Source: Leptolyngbya sp. BL0902
GTDB taxonomy: Bacteria; Cyanobacteriota; Cyanobacteriia; Phormidesmidales; Phormidesmidaceae
Assembly: GCF_016403105.1 (NCBI RefSeq)
Contig: NZ_CP046155.1
Coordinates: forward strand, 1,922,001-1,986,000
Length of the DNA: 64,000 nt
Direction: 5' to 3'
Shown here: piece by piece, positions 26,894 through 35,784 of the stretch
How the letters are laid out: each line of letters starts with the position of its first letter
Position numbering within the stretch: position 1 is the stretch's first letter
Translations under genes and position numbers: made by a program
The notes under the pieces: generated by a model
Told to the model about the DNA's origin: nothing
The model's input: only the letters and a program-made list of their open reading frames with translations
Database searches by the model: none

Positions 26894-26924
26894 AGGGGCA
26901 ATGCTCCGCCTGGGGGTGACACCA

Positions 26925-26957
26925 CTATATAGGTCTGGGCCAGAGTGACCGATTCAG
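26925..26957 (-). promoter_or_regulatory. CHAT-block promoter-like motif, copy 5
   Basis: CTGAATCGG (26949-26957), 17-nt spacer with CAG, TATATAG (26925-26931), 31 nt before the CHAT2 ATG. The leader TGTCACCCCCAGGCGGAGCA is shared with CHAT4 in most positions. Confidence 0.65.
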
Positions 26958-27003
26958 ATGATGGCATGGGAAAGGATAATTAATTGATCACAAACTCAGA
27001 GCA

Positions 27004-29913
27004 CTATTCGGCTTGCCCCATCAGCGTAAGCGCCGCCCACAGTCGGGGATCGGGGTGGTTTTCTAGGGTCGTCAGCATGGCTTGCCGAACGGCTTGGGCT
27101 TTGTCTCCGGTTTGTTCCCACTGGTCGTAAAACGTCACCATCCATTCGGCGGTGGCGGCATCATCCACGGCCCACAGCGACACCATTAAACTGGGCACCC
27201 CCGCCGTTACAAAAGCACGAGATAGGCCAATCACCCCATCGCCTGTAATCCGTCCTCCCCCGGTGTCGCAGGCGCTCAACACTACCAGTTCGGCGTTCAG
27301 GTTCATTTGCAGAATTTCGGCAGCGGTGAGCAAGCCACTATCGTTGGCAGAAGGGGCCAGCGCAATCGCCCCCGGCACATCCAGCACGCCAGAGTCCTCC
27401 GGGGTGCCATATTCCAGCAGCCCGTGGGTAGCGAGGTGGATCACCCGCGCCGCAGGCATCTGCGCGACAACGGCGGATTTGCTGGCGTTACCACTGAGGA
27501 GAGCGTTGGCATCCAGGGTATCGGCAATGGCGATGGCCTCCCGCTCAGCTCCGGGTAGGTTGCTGAGTTGTGTGGTTTGGTTGGTCTGGGGGTTCCAGAC
27601 GGAGGGCATGGTCGGGTTGCCGACAATCAGCAGGTCAGTGGGTCGATCTGTGCGGGCCTGCTGAGCCACTGCCTGTTGAGCGGTGAGGTCAAGGACTTGA
27701 ATGGAGGGAGCCGTGAGAATGGTGTGGTTTTCGATTAAGTAGTCGCCGTTGCCATCTACCAAGGCCGCAAAGGGAACTAGAAATAAATCTTGGTGAGGAA
27801 TAAAAACCACCCGCTCGTTAGGATCCGTGGGTAACGATTGGGCAATCGGCTCAATTAAGAATCGGTGGAGTTGTCGCAACTGCTGTTGCCGCTGACCCTG
27901 ACGCCGTTCCGCCTCTTCGGGGGTCACTTCGGCGATAACGGTAGCCCGGTCTTGGCTTCGCGCCCCCAGGGTTTCGCGTACTAAATTGACCAATTCAGGT
28001 AGATTTTCATCACCCAAATCTACCTGCTGAAATTCAATTTCCCCGGTGGGCTGAACCACCCAGATAAAAAGAGATTTTTCTGAAATAACGGAATAATTGA
28101 CTAGGGTAGCATTCTGTTCTCTGGCAACCCGTTGAATTCCTGCCAAGTCGAGGCCATTGATAGACTCTAAACTTGTCACGTTGGTGTTAGCGTTATTTGC
28201 GATGCGGTTAGCCAACAACTCTACAAAGGCTCTGGCTCTACCTTGTTCTGCATAAACCAGAGCTTGTTCTGGCTTATTTTGGCCAACTAGTGATCGCTGG
28301 AGATTTGAGTAAGCGCCTAGATAAGTATCAAAAAAGGAAACTTTTTCAGCATCAGATAAACTTGCTGTTCGGAGGGAATCAAAAATAGAAATCGCACTCA
28401 AAAATGCATTTGTTGAATCAGAAAATTGATCTAATTCATAGTAAGCCAGACCCAACTCATTTAGTCCAAATCCTTCACCCCTTCGATCATTGATTTCGCG
28501 AAAGATTAAAAGAGATTGACTAGACCATGTAATCGCCTCTTGATATTGACCTAATTTAGTGTAGGTAGCTGCTAAATTAACGAGTGCATTTCCTTCATTA
28601 TGTCGATCACCAATTTCATGGCCAATAGTGATACTTTGCTCATACAGTGAAATTGCCTCCTCATACTGCCCTAGTCGGTCATAGATGGCACCCAAAAGCA
28701 CCAGCATGGCTCCTTCGGCCCACTGATCGCTGATCTGACGATTAATCTCAAGGGATTGTTCATAGAGTGAAATTGCCTCCTCGTATCGCCCTAGTTGATA
28801 ATAGGAAATTCCTAGGCCACCCAAGGCACTTCCTTCACCTGATAGATGACCAATCGCGCGCGCAGTAGCAAGCTGTTGCTCATAGAGGGTACGCATTTCT
28901 TCATATTGCCCTAGATTGTTATACAGACTTGCTAAATTACTCAGTGTGTTACTTTGACCCTGTCTACCTAGTTGCGGAAAAATAGATTGCACTGTCGGGT
29001 TACGGTACAGCTCTAATGCCTGATTAAAGGATTGCAAAGCTTTTTGAAAATTTCCGACTTGATTTTGTCGAATACCCTGGTAAAATAACCCATCTGCCTC
29101 TCTTAAGTATGAAGCGGAAAGCGCATCTTCTGTAGAGGCTAGCTGGAGTTTTAGACGATAAGATCCAGTATCTCCAACCGCATGAGAATTTGCCAACAGG
29201 CTGTATGTACCTGTAGTAGGTAGTGTAGCAACAATGAGAGAATGAACCCCTGCTGAATCATCGCTTTGTAGCAACTGATAAGGAAGATGCTCTGCTCCAT
29301 TGGGAGCTAGCAGGATTAGGAAGGTGTCAAATTCCTCACTTACCATATCAATGCGAATGGTTTGTCCTGCATGTCCTTCAAATGTATGTACATTGTAATA
29401 ACTGCCATCATTAGGCGAAACTTGACTCGTTTGATCGAGTATACCCTCAACAAAGTGGGCACCTATCTCAATTTCTTCTACAAAAGAAGGCTGAATTAAA
29501 AGAGTATAAGATCCAATTTCATTTTTATCATAAGAATTTGCCCACAGTGTGTAAATACCTGTAGTAGGCAGCGTAACAAAAATGCGAGAATTTGTTCCAT
29601 CAAAGTCGTCATTTTGTGTCAAAACAGAGCCATCTGGAGCCAGCAACCATAGGAAGGTATCAAACTCACGACTCTCCATGTCAATGCGAATGGTCTGCCC
29701 TGCTTGTCCTTCAAAAGTATGGGCGTTGTAATAACTCCCATCACTAGTCATCACTTGGCTTGTTTGGTCAAGACTCCCTTCTAACCTTTGAGGTGTAACG
29801 GCCTGCTCTACTTGGGCAAAGGCTTGTTCTGGCAACAGCAATACAGCGGCAGGCAGGGCTACAGGAAAAAGCAACCAAGAGAGGAGCACTGAAAGCAGGG
29901 AAGAGCCTTGCAT
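27004..29913 (-). CDS. Exported double-PPC TPR-CHAT caspase-like protein (CHAT3)
   Basis: 969 residues from ATG 29913 (MQGSSLLSVLLSWLLFPVAL), preceded by AGGTGG; an upstream GTG at 29967 is less likely. After the signal peptide come two PPC-like domains in tandem (YYNAHTFEGQAGQTIRIDME and YYNVHTFEGHAGQTIRIDMV), about six 40-residue TPRs (LGQYEEAISLYEQSL), a helical linker and a CHAT domain with His830 (VIHLATHGLLEYG) and Cys882 (VVLSACDTGGG). The TPR and PPC part is visibly richer in A+T than its neighbours and lacks the near-identical DNA repeats of CHAT2. No copy of the shared promoter motif lies in its 243-nt upstream region. It may have arrived separately. Confidence 0.9.
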   Translation of the reverse strand: MQGSSLLSVLLSWLLFPVALPAAVLLLPEQAFAQVEQAVTPQRLEGSLDQTSQVMTSDGSYYNAHTFEGQAGQTIRIDMESREFDTFLWLLAPDGSVLTQNDDFDGTNSRIFVTLPTTGIYTLWANSYDKNEIGSYTLLIQPSFVEEIEIGAHFVEGILDQTSQVSPNDGSYYNVHTFEGHAGQTIRIDMVSEEFDTFLILLAPNGAEHLPYQLLQSDDSAGVHSLIVATLPTTGTYSLLANSHAVGDTGSYRLKLQLASTEDALSASYLREADGLFYQGIRQNQVGNFQKALQSFNQALELYRNPTVQSIFPQLGRQGQSNTLSNLASLYNNLGQYEEMRTLYEQQLATARAIGHLSGEGSALGGLGISYYQLGRYEEAISLYEQSLEINRQISDQWAEGAMLVLLGAIYDRLGQYEEAISLYEQSITIGHEIGDRHNEGNALVNLAATYTKLGQYQEAITWSSQSLLIFREINDRRGEGFGLNELGLAYYELDQFSDSTNAFLSAISIFDSLRTASLSDAEKVSFFDTYLGAYSNLQRSLVGQNKPEQALVYAEQGRARAFVELLANRIANNANTNVTSLESINGLDLAGIQRVAREQNATLVNYSVISEKSLFIWVVQPTGEIEFQQVDLGDENLPELVNLVRETLGARSQDRATVIAEVTPEEAERRQGQRQQQLRQLHRFLIEPIAQSLPTDPNERVVFIPHQDLFLVPFAALVDGNGDYLIENHTILTAPSIQVLDLTAQQAVAQQARTDRPTDLLIVGNPTMPSVWNPQTNQTTQLSNLPGAEREAIAIADTLDANALLSGNASKSAVVAQMPAARVIHLATHGLLEYGTPEDSGVLDVPGAIALAPSANDSGLLTAAEILQMNLNAELVVLSACDTGGGRITGDGVIGLSRAFVTAGVPSLMVSLWAVDDAATAEWMVTFYDQWEQTGDKAQAVRQAMLTTLENHPDPRLWAALTLMGQAE

Positions 29914-30156
29914 AAAGCCACCTAAACCAAAGATGAGATAGTTTCTGGAGTATACTAAACCCACCACAATTCTGAACCTAGTAAAAATGGTGTGCGAGCC
30001 TGCAGGAGCATCAAGCTTTGTTTATGCCCGTACCATCTATTATCTTTATCTACTAGAAACCAAAAAACGAAAATATTTGGAAAGATTTAATGCGAAGAGG
30101 GCTGTCGTTACCCTCCTAGCCTGCTGCGTAATGTGCTAGTGCCTTAGTATTGTGTC

Positions 30157-30612
30157 TTATCTTCTAATTACCTCTAAGCTGACAGGACAAGCGCCCAATG
30201 GATTGATGCAGCCAAACATTGAGTATTGAATCGAGAAGGTGCCCCCATGGTTAACTGTAAACTCAAACGATTCATTGCCAATCCGATTAGGAGCTTCTAG
30301 TAAGAGATTTCGGCGGGTAGCATCATAGATTCGGATATCAACATCACCAAGAATGGTGGAGGCATTTAGAACATAGGTGCCGGGGCCAAGATTATAATCA
30401 ACATAATTCCGTTGTCCCGAATGGAGAGAGCCAATAAACCTAGCACTGGCTGATCGAGGGTTCACACCCTCTGCCAGAAATAAGATAGACGCCGTTAAGG
30501 GGATGAAGACAATCGATTGCAGGATTTTCATGTTTTTTATCAGATAATTTTTCTGGAATACATTCATTTTTGGGTTGAGTTTATGACTCAGCAGGTTGCG
30601 ATCATCTTCCAT
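30157..30612 (-). CDS. Small exported protein of unknown family
   Basis: 151 residues from ATG 30612, where GAGG precedes by 9 nt and the promoter-like motif gives a leader of about 28 nt. A later ATG at 30531 (MKILQSIVFIPLTASILFLA) would place the signal peptide at the very N-terminus and cannot be excluded. The mature part has a beta-rich pattern (YVDYNLGPGTYVLNASTILG, then DVDIRIYDATRRNLLLEAPN) and two cysteines in FGCINPLGACPVSLEV. The layout recalls the PPC-type sandwich seen nearby but without the HTFEG signature. It lies between CHAT3 and CHAT4 and has rather A+T-rich composition. Confidence 0.6.
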   Translation of the reverse strand: MEDDRNLLSHKLNPKMNVFQKNYLIKNMKILQSIVFIPLTASILFLAEGVNPRSASARFIGSLHSGQRNYVDYNLGPGTYVLNASTILGDVDIRIYDATRRNLLLEAPNRIGNESFEFTVNHGGTFSIQYSMFGCINPLGACPVSLEVIRR

Positions 30613-30646
30613 TCGCTCAAACCTCTAGCGCTATCCAACGTCACCA

Positions 30647-30679
30647 CTACCTATTTCTGGGCTGGGTGAACCTATTCAG
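30647..30679 (-). promoter_or_regulatory. CHAT-block promoter-like motif, copy 6
   Basis: CTGAATAGG (30671-30679), 17-nt spacer with CAG, TAGGTAG (30647-30653), 35 nt before ATG 30612. Confidence 0.55.
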
Positions 30680-30876
30680 CTTTGCCAAGAAACCCGATTT
30701 CTGGACTGATTGTTGATTGGTATCGCCCAACTCTGAGCACTCTGGTACGCGAAACCGGGTCCCTAGCTTCGTTGTTGGGAAACCTGCAAAGTAGGCGGCG
30801 AGATTAAGATAGCTTGCTTTTATAGTTGGCCACTAGGATCATTCATCGCGGTGGATCAATCTGGGAGTGGCCAAAC

Positions 30877-33678
30877 TTAAAGACCGTTGCCAATGAGAAT
30901 AAACGGTGCCCAAAAGTAGGGGTGAGCCAAGTTACGGCTCTCTCGGCTCTGGAGCGGCTGGCCTGTGGCGATCTCCACTAACTCTCCGGTGGCGCGGGTA
31001 CCTCCCACCGCCGAAAAATCATTGGTAATCAGTGCGTTCTGCGCCGCCTGCAACGCTTCGGCTTTGGTCAGACCCTGCCCTAGCGCATCATAAAAGGCTC
31101 CCATGAGTACCTGGGTGCCCTGGTCGCTCACCTTCCATAGGGAAGCTAGAACCCCCATCGCCCCCGCCTCCTGGATTTGATAGCCCAGACCCAAAATTTC
31201 TACGCCGCTGCCCAGTTCTGCACTGCCCACCGCCGTTTCGCAGGCACTCAGCACCACCAGTTCGGCATGGTTCAGGTTCCAGCTTCGGCGAATATCTTCG
31301 AGGGTCACATACTCACCACTGCCCAGCACCACAAAGGATTGGCGCGGGTCATTTTCTACCACCGCCCCATGGGTGGCCAGGTGGAAAATGCTGTAGCTGC
31401 CCAGGCGATTCTCTAGCTCGGCTCGGCTAAAGCCCTGGTTGAGCAATACCCGAGTATTGGGGATTTGCGCGGCTAGGGTGTTGACCTCGGTTTCGGTGTA
31501 GGGCAAGTCCTCGAAGGTAAAGGCCCGGTCGCCCACATTCACCGTAAAGGTGCACTCCGCACAGGCTGCTGCCAGCAGTCGCCGCCGATGAGCATCGGGC
31601 ACCCGGTCAAAGTTAGAGAGCGACACCGCCGTAATGTGGCTGAGGCTGAAGCGCTGGGCTAAATACTGGTCGCCATCGTGCAACGCCGCCAGGGGCACAT
31701 AGCGCAGGGCACCATCCGGCGCATAGAGTAACGACTCAATCCCCGCCTGGGCCAGGGCATCTTCTAACGGAGCCACCAGCCAACCATAGAGCTGCTGGGC
31801 GAGGGGCTGAATATCGCTACGCGGGTTTTTGAGGGCTTGGCCAAAGGCCACGATGGTGCGGTTGAGTTCGGCCCCCGATACGGCGATGGGGTAGCGCAGG
31901 GGTGGGCCATCAGCGGTGACGAGGACGAGTTCGAGGCGGTCAGGCAAAATCAGCGGGTAGAGCAGGGCCGTCTTTTGGGGCAAGGCGCGTAGGTTGTTTT
32001 GCAGGGCGCGATGCTGGGTTTCGATAGCTAAATTTTGGCCCTCAGTTTCCTGACGAATTTGGGCCAATAGCTGCCGCACCTCCGGCAACTCTAAAAAGGC
32101 GGTGAAGCGGCGTTGCACATCGGCATTACGCTGACGCAGGGTGGAGAGGCGCTGTTGCTGAGTGGGGCTAAGGCTGTCGTAGTCGGCAGCTTGCAGTTGA
32201 GCAAGTTCGTCGGCATCGGCAATGACTTGGTTGTAAAGGGCCAGCAGGTCGGTTTCCATTGGCCAAAAGGCTACGCTGCCGCTGGTGTCGTCGGTGCTGC
32301 GAACTCCTCCCAGAGAATCATCCAGTTCCTGCACCTTCAGCAAATCCAACACCCGCTGGGCTTCTAGGATGCGGTTTTGTTGCAACAGCAGGTCGGCTAA
32401 GAAGCGGTAGGCATCGGCAATAGTATCGGTGAAGGACTGTTGCAGGGCCGTATCCAGTCCACGAATATCACCACGAATAGATTCCCGCACCTCGACACTG
32501 GCTTTGAGAAAGGTAATCGCCAGTTCAAGTTGGTTCTGTTCCGCTAACAGAAACCCGATATGGCTCAGCAATAAACCTTCTTCTGCCCGATTGCCAGTCT
32601 CCCTAGCAATAGATAGAGCTTGCTGATATTCTTGAAAAGCTTGATGATATTGCCCTAAAATGACATTAGCATAGGCTAACCCACCCAGCGAACTACCTTC
32701 GCCAGGACGATCTCCAATTTCACGGGAAATGGCCAAACTTTTTTCATAGAGACTGATAGCTTCTTGATAGTTCAAAAGCCAAAGATAAGCATTACCTAGG
32801 TGATATAAAGCGACTCCTTCTGATCTGGAATCACCAATCTCGCGGGAAATCTTTAAGGCTTGCTCATAAACATCAATTGCACGTTGATACTGCCCCAGCG
32901 TGACGTAACTAACTCCTAAGCTAGTGAGAGCGCTGCTTTCACTAACTCGATCACCAACTTCGCGGGCAATAGCCAAACTTTGTTCAAAAAAGTCAATGGC
33001 TTGTTGAGTTTGCCCCAACTGGCCGTAGGTATAGCCGATTTGGCCTAGTGTGTTAGCTTCACTATCCTGATTCCCCATCTGACGGGCAAGTTCCAGGCTC
33101 TGCTCATAGAAACTAAGGGCTCGTTGATAGTCTCCCAATCTGTCGTAAACACTACCTAGCCCTCCTAAGGCATGTCCTTCGCCGTTGCGATCTCTAATCG
33201 CACGGGTGATAGTCAGACTGTGCTCATAAAATGCAATCGCTTGGCGATAGCTTCCTAAACCAAAATAAGCATTACCCAAACCATTCAAGATATAGGCTTC
33301 ACCACCACGAGCCCCTCTCTCACGGGCGATAGTCAACCCTTGCTCATAGAAGTCAATCGCTAGGGAATAGTTTCCTAGAATGTAGTGGGCACCACCTAAA
33401 TTAGCTAACGTGCGACCTTCGCTATCACGATCCTGAATAGCTTGATAGAGCATCAGCGCTTGCTCCCAATGTTGAATAGCCTCTCGCAACTGGCTGGCTT
33501 CGGCGTATTCAACGCCTTGTTGCAACAGTCGATCCGCCTCAACCTTACGGTCTTCGACACTTTGAGCCATCGCCGAGACCGTCAGACTCCAGGGTTCATT
33601 AGAAAAAACAGGATTCTCAAAAGGCACCAGCACAGCCGTCAGTGCAACCACAGCCAACCACTTCCCGGCCTGTCGCAT
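30877..33678 (-). CDS. Exported TPR-CHAT caspase-like protein (CHAT4)
   Basis: 933 residues: leader MRQAGKWLAVVALTAVLVPF ending at AMAQS, no PPC domain, then nine or ten 40-residue TPRs at about 50-400 (LGNYSLAIDFYEQGLTIARE), a linker with SIRGDIRGLDTALQQSFTDT that is nearly the same as in CHAT2, and the CHAT domain. His770 (FHLATHGAVVEND) and Cys813 (VVLSACETAVG) are intact. Compared with CHAT2 it has lost, or never had, the PPC domain and its TPRs are more divergent. GGAG is 8 nt before the ATG at 33678. It has its own motif copy at 33710-33742. Confidence 0.9.
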   Translation of the reverse strand: MRQAGKWLAVVALTAVLVPFENPVFSNEPWSLTVSAMAQSVEDRKVEADRLLQQGVEYAEASQLREAIQHWEQALMLYQAIQDRDSEGRTLANLGGAHYILGNYSLAIDFYEQGLTIARERGARGGEAYILNGLGNAYFGLGSYRQAIAFYEHSLTITRAIRDRNGEGHALGGLGSVYDRLGDYQRALSFYEQSLELARQMGNQDSEANTLGQIGYTYGQLGQTQQAIDFFEQSLAIAREVGDRVSESSALTSLGVSYVTLGQYQRAIDVYEQALKISREIGDSRSEGVALYHLGNAYLWLLNYQEAISLYEKSLAISREIGDRPGEGSSLGGLAYANVILGQYHQAFQEYQQALSIARETGNRAEEGLLLSHIGFLLAEQNQLELAITFLKASVEVRESIRGDIRGLDTALQQSFTDTIADAYRFLADLLLQQNRILEAQRVLDLLKVQELDDSLGGVRSTDDTSGSVAFWPMETDLLALYNQVIADADELAQLQAADYDSLSPTQQQRLSTLRQRNADVQRRFTAFLELPEVRQLLAQIRQETEGQNLAIETQHRALQNNLRALPQKTALLYPLILPDRLELVLVTADGPPLRYPIAVSGAELNRTIVAFGQALKNPRSDIQPLAQQLYGWLVAPLEDALAQAGIESLLYAPDGALRYVPLAALHDGDQYLAQRFSLSHITAVSLSNFDRVPDAHRRRLLAAACAECTFTVNVGDRAFTFEDLPYTETEVNTLAAQIPNTRVLLNQGFSRAELENRLGSYSIFHLATHGAVVENDPRQSFVVLGSGEYVTLEDIRRSWNLNHAELVVLSACETAVGSAELGSGVEILGLGYQIQEAGAMGVLASLWKVSDQGTQVLMGAFYDALGQGLTKAEALQAAQNALITNDFSAVGGTRATGELVEIATGQPLQSRESRNLAHPYFWAPFILIGNGL

Positions 33679-33709
33679 GGGGGCAATACTCCATCTAGGG
33701 ATGACATCA

Positions 33710-33742
33710 CTATATCTGTCTCGCCACGATCCACTTATTCAG
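33710..33742 (-). promoter_or_regulatory. CHAT-block promoter-like motif, copy 7
   Basis: CTGAATAAG (33734-33742), 17-nt spacer with GAG at the shared place, GATATAG (33710-33716), 31 nt before the CHAT4 ATG. It overlaps the last codons of the upstream gene. Confidence 0.6.
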
Positions 33743-34123
33743 TGGTTGATTCAATGGTTGCGATAACCTGAAACGCCGACTCATCCAGGGGTTCTGTCTG
33801 GGCATTGCCATTCACCACTGGGTGTAGCGTCACCTCCAGGGTTGTCCAATAATCCATATTGCCTTCGCGTTCTACGGTAAGCTCCACCGGGTCGCTAAAG
33901 GCTGAAACCGCCATCCCGTGGCGAAACCGTTGGCTCTCAGCATCCCAATTCACGCCCGTGGCAAAGCGCCGATAGCAGGTACGGGCGACAGGGCGCGATA
34001 GCCCATGACTGGACTGGTCGAAAGGGCGACTGGCAGCGGCACTATGCCAGCCAGTCAGGGCAATGATGTAGAGAGGGGGCGGGTGAGACGGGCCGCAAAG
34101 GCAAACGGGAGGCGTTCCATCAT
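33735..34123 (-). CDS. Small protein of the CHAT block, possibly frameshifted
   Basis: Unknown family. The open frame 33735-34151 can only start at a TTG at 34151, just a few bases after the predicted transcription start. A better start is the ATG pair at 34123/34120, preceding MMERLPFAFAARLTR in another frame. Adding one base to the five-G run at 34075-34079 would join it to the main frame and give a hydrophobic N-terminus continuing PPLYIIALTGWHSAAA. So the gene either carries a one-base deletion or the run was misread. The rest (ARTCYRRFATGVNWDAESQR, then SDPVELTVEREGNMDYWTTL) is a small folded-looking domain. Confidence 0.45.
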
Positions 34124-34169
34124 GGTGGAGACTCTGGTTGAGGGCCAGCAATGGCGGGTTGCTTTGCCC

Positions 34170-34202
34170 TCACCTATAACTCTCACTAGAGAACTTATTC
34201 CC
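34170..34202 (-). promoter_or_regulatory. CHAT-block promoter-like motif, copy 8
   Basis: GGGAATAAG (34194-34202), 17-nt spacer with GAG at the shared place, TAGGTGA (34170-34176), 47 nt before the ATG at 34123. A TTATAG slightly upstream is an alternative -10. Confidence 0.45.
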
Positions 34203-34245
34203 CCCAATGCCATGAGGAAACTGTACCCTCATGGTTGGGGAGACG

Positions 34246-34497
34246 CTAGTGCAATCCAGGCTCAATCTGGTTGAGGGGAATGAAGCATTCACTGGGTAAG
34301 AGGATCGGGCGCTCCCCAAAGATCAGTTTGCCGCGATGGGTTTTGGTGCTGATGGCAATGCCCACGGGCCGCTGGAAATCTTCGGGATGCACCTCGTAGT
34401 AGGTGCGGTAGATTTGGCGGGCAGCTTTGAGCAGGGCGGGGTTAAAAACCGGGGACAATAGGGCGGTATCTGGCAGAGATACCGCTGTCTCGCTCAT
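34246..34497 (-). CDS. Small hypothetical protein
   Basis: 83 residues from ATG 34497 (MSETAVSLPDTALLSPVFNP). The rest reads as one short alpha/beta domain: LKAARQIYRTYYEVHPEDFQ, then RPVGIAISTKTHRGKLIFGE and RPILLPSECFIPLNQIEPGL. No signal peptide, no recognised family. It is the outermost gene of the minus-strand block and precedes the small frameshifted gene by about 120 nt. No clear copy of the shared promoter motif lies upstream, so membership of the block is uncertain. Confidence 0.55.
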   Translation of the reverse strand: MSETAVSLPDTALLSPVFNPALLKAARQIYRTYYEVHPEDFQRPVGIAISTKTHRGKLIFGERPILLPSECFIPLNQIEPGLH

Positions 34498-34607
34498 AAC
34501 GGAAGGAGGGTTCTGTAGACCGTACACGACTCACCTGTGACTCTTCGACAAGACTTTAACCGATATCCCCAGGGCTGGTTAATCGTTGCCTAATGTTAAT
34601 CGAGAAC

Positions 34608-35702
34608 TCAGGATTCGGACGCATTAATTGCCGCCAGGAGTGCGTCGCCCATGCCCTTGCAGCCCACAGCGGTCATGCCCTCGGACATGATATCGCCCGT
34701 CCGGTAGCCCTGGTCGAGCACCGTATTGACCGCTTGTTCGATGCGGTCGGCGGCGGCGGGTTGGTCTAAACCGTAACGCAGCATCATGGCCGCACTGAGT
34801 ACCTGGGCGAGGGGGTTGGCCTTGTCCTGTCCGGCAATGTCGGGGGCGGAACCGTGGACAGGTTCGTAGACCCCCGGCCCATCAGCTCCCAGGCTGGCGG
34901 AGGGCAGCATCCCGATGCTTCCGGTCAGCATGGCAGCGGCGTCGGACAAAATATCGCCAAACAGGTTTCCGGTGACGATGGTATCGAACTGCTTGGGCCA
35001 GCGGATGAGCTGCATGGCCGCATTGTCTACATACAAATGGCTGAGGGTGACATCGGGGTAGTCCGCTGCCATCGCGGTGATCCGATCCCGCCACAGTTGC
35101 GACACCTCTAGCACGTTGGCCTTGTCTACCGAGCAAAGCTGCCCCCGCCGCTTTTGGGCCGTTTCAAAGGCGACTTTGCCGATGCGGTCAATCTCGGAAT
35201 CCGTGTAGGCCATGGTGTTGACCCCCCGCTTTTCCCCGGTTTCGGTTTCAAACAAGCCCTTGGGGGTGCCAAAGTAAATGCCGCCCGTCAGTTCGCGAAC
35301 CACCATGATATCTACCCCCTCCACCACCTCGCGTTTGAGGGAAGAGGCATCCACCAACTGGGGCAAAATCGTGGCGGGGCGCAGGTTGGCGAACAGCCCC
35401 AATCCTGCCCGCAGCGCCAAAAGACCCGTTTCTGGCCGCTGGTGCCGGGGCAGATTGTCCCACTTGTAGCCGCCGATGGCCGCCAACAGCACCGCATCGC
35501 TGCCTTTGCAGGTATCCAGCGTGGCCTGGGGCAGGGGTTCCCCGGTGGCATCAATGGCCGCGCCCCCAATCAGCGCCTCCTCAAACTCAAAGCTCAAGTC
35601 CATCTGCCGACCCACGGCCTTGAGCACATCCACGGCAACGGCCATAATTTCGGGGCCAATGCCATCACCGGGCAGCAGGGTAATGCGGTAGGAGGAGGTC
35701 AT
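34608..35702 (-). CDS. leuB: 3-isopropylmalate dehydrogenase
   Basis: 364 residues from ATG 35702 ([20 protein letters not shown]). It oxidises and decarboxylates 3-isopropylmalate with NAD in leucine synthesis. Diagnostic stretches: [11 protein letters not shown], the substrate-binding [25 protein letters not shown], the [10 protein letters not shown] segment with the metal-binding Asp, [20 protein letters not shown] and the NAD-binding [19 protein letters not shown]. The length is normal. It stands alone; leuA and leuCD are not nearby. Confidence 0.96.
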   Translation of the reverse strand: MTSSYRITLLPGDGIGPEIMAVAVDVLKAVGRQMDLSFEFEEALIGGAAIDATGEPLPQATLDTCKGSDAVLLAAIGGYKWDNLPRHQRPETGLLALRAGLGLFANLRPATILPQLVDASSLKREVVEGVDIMVVRELTGGIYFGTPKGLFETETGEKRGVNTMAYTDSEIDRIGKVAFETAQKRRGQLCSVDKANVLEVSQLWRDRITAMAADYPDVTLSHLYVDNAAMQLIRWPKQFDTIVTGNLFGDILSDAAAMLTGSIGMLPSASLGADGPGVYEPVHGSAPDIAGQDKANPLAQVLSAAMMLRYGLDQPAAADRIEQAVNTVLDQGYRTGDIMSEGMTAVGCKGMGDALLAAINASES

Positions 35703-35784
35703 AGGACAGGTTCGTAAAACGGTGGACAAAGGGGGCGCAAACGGCCCCTGGGCAGCTTTCTATCATACCCCGGCAGGCCGACCC

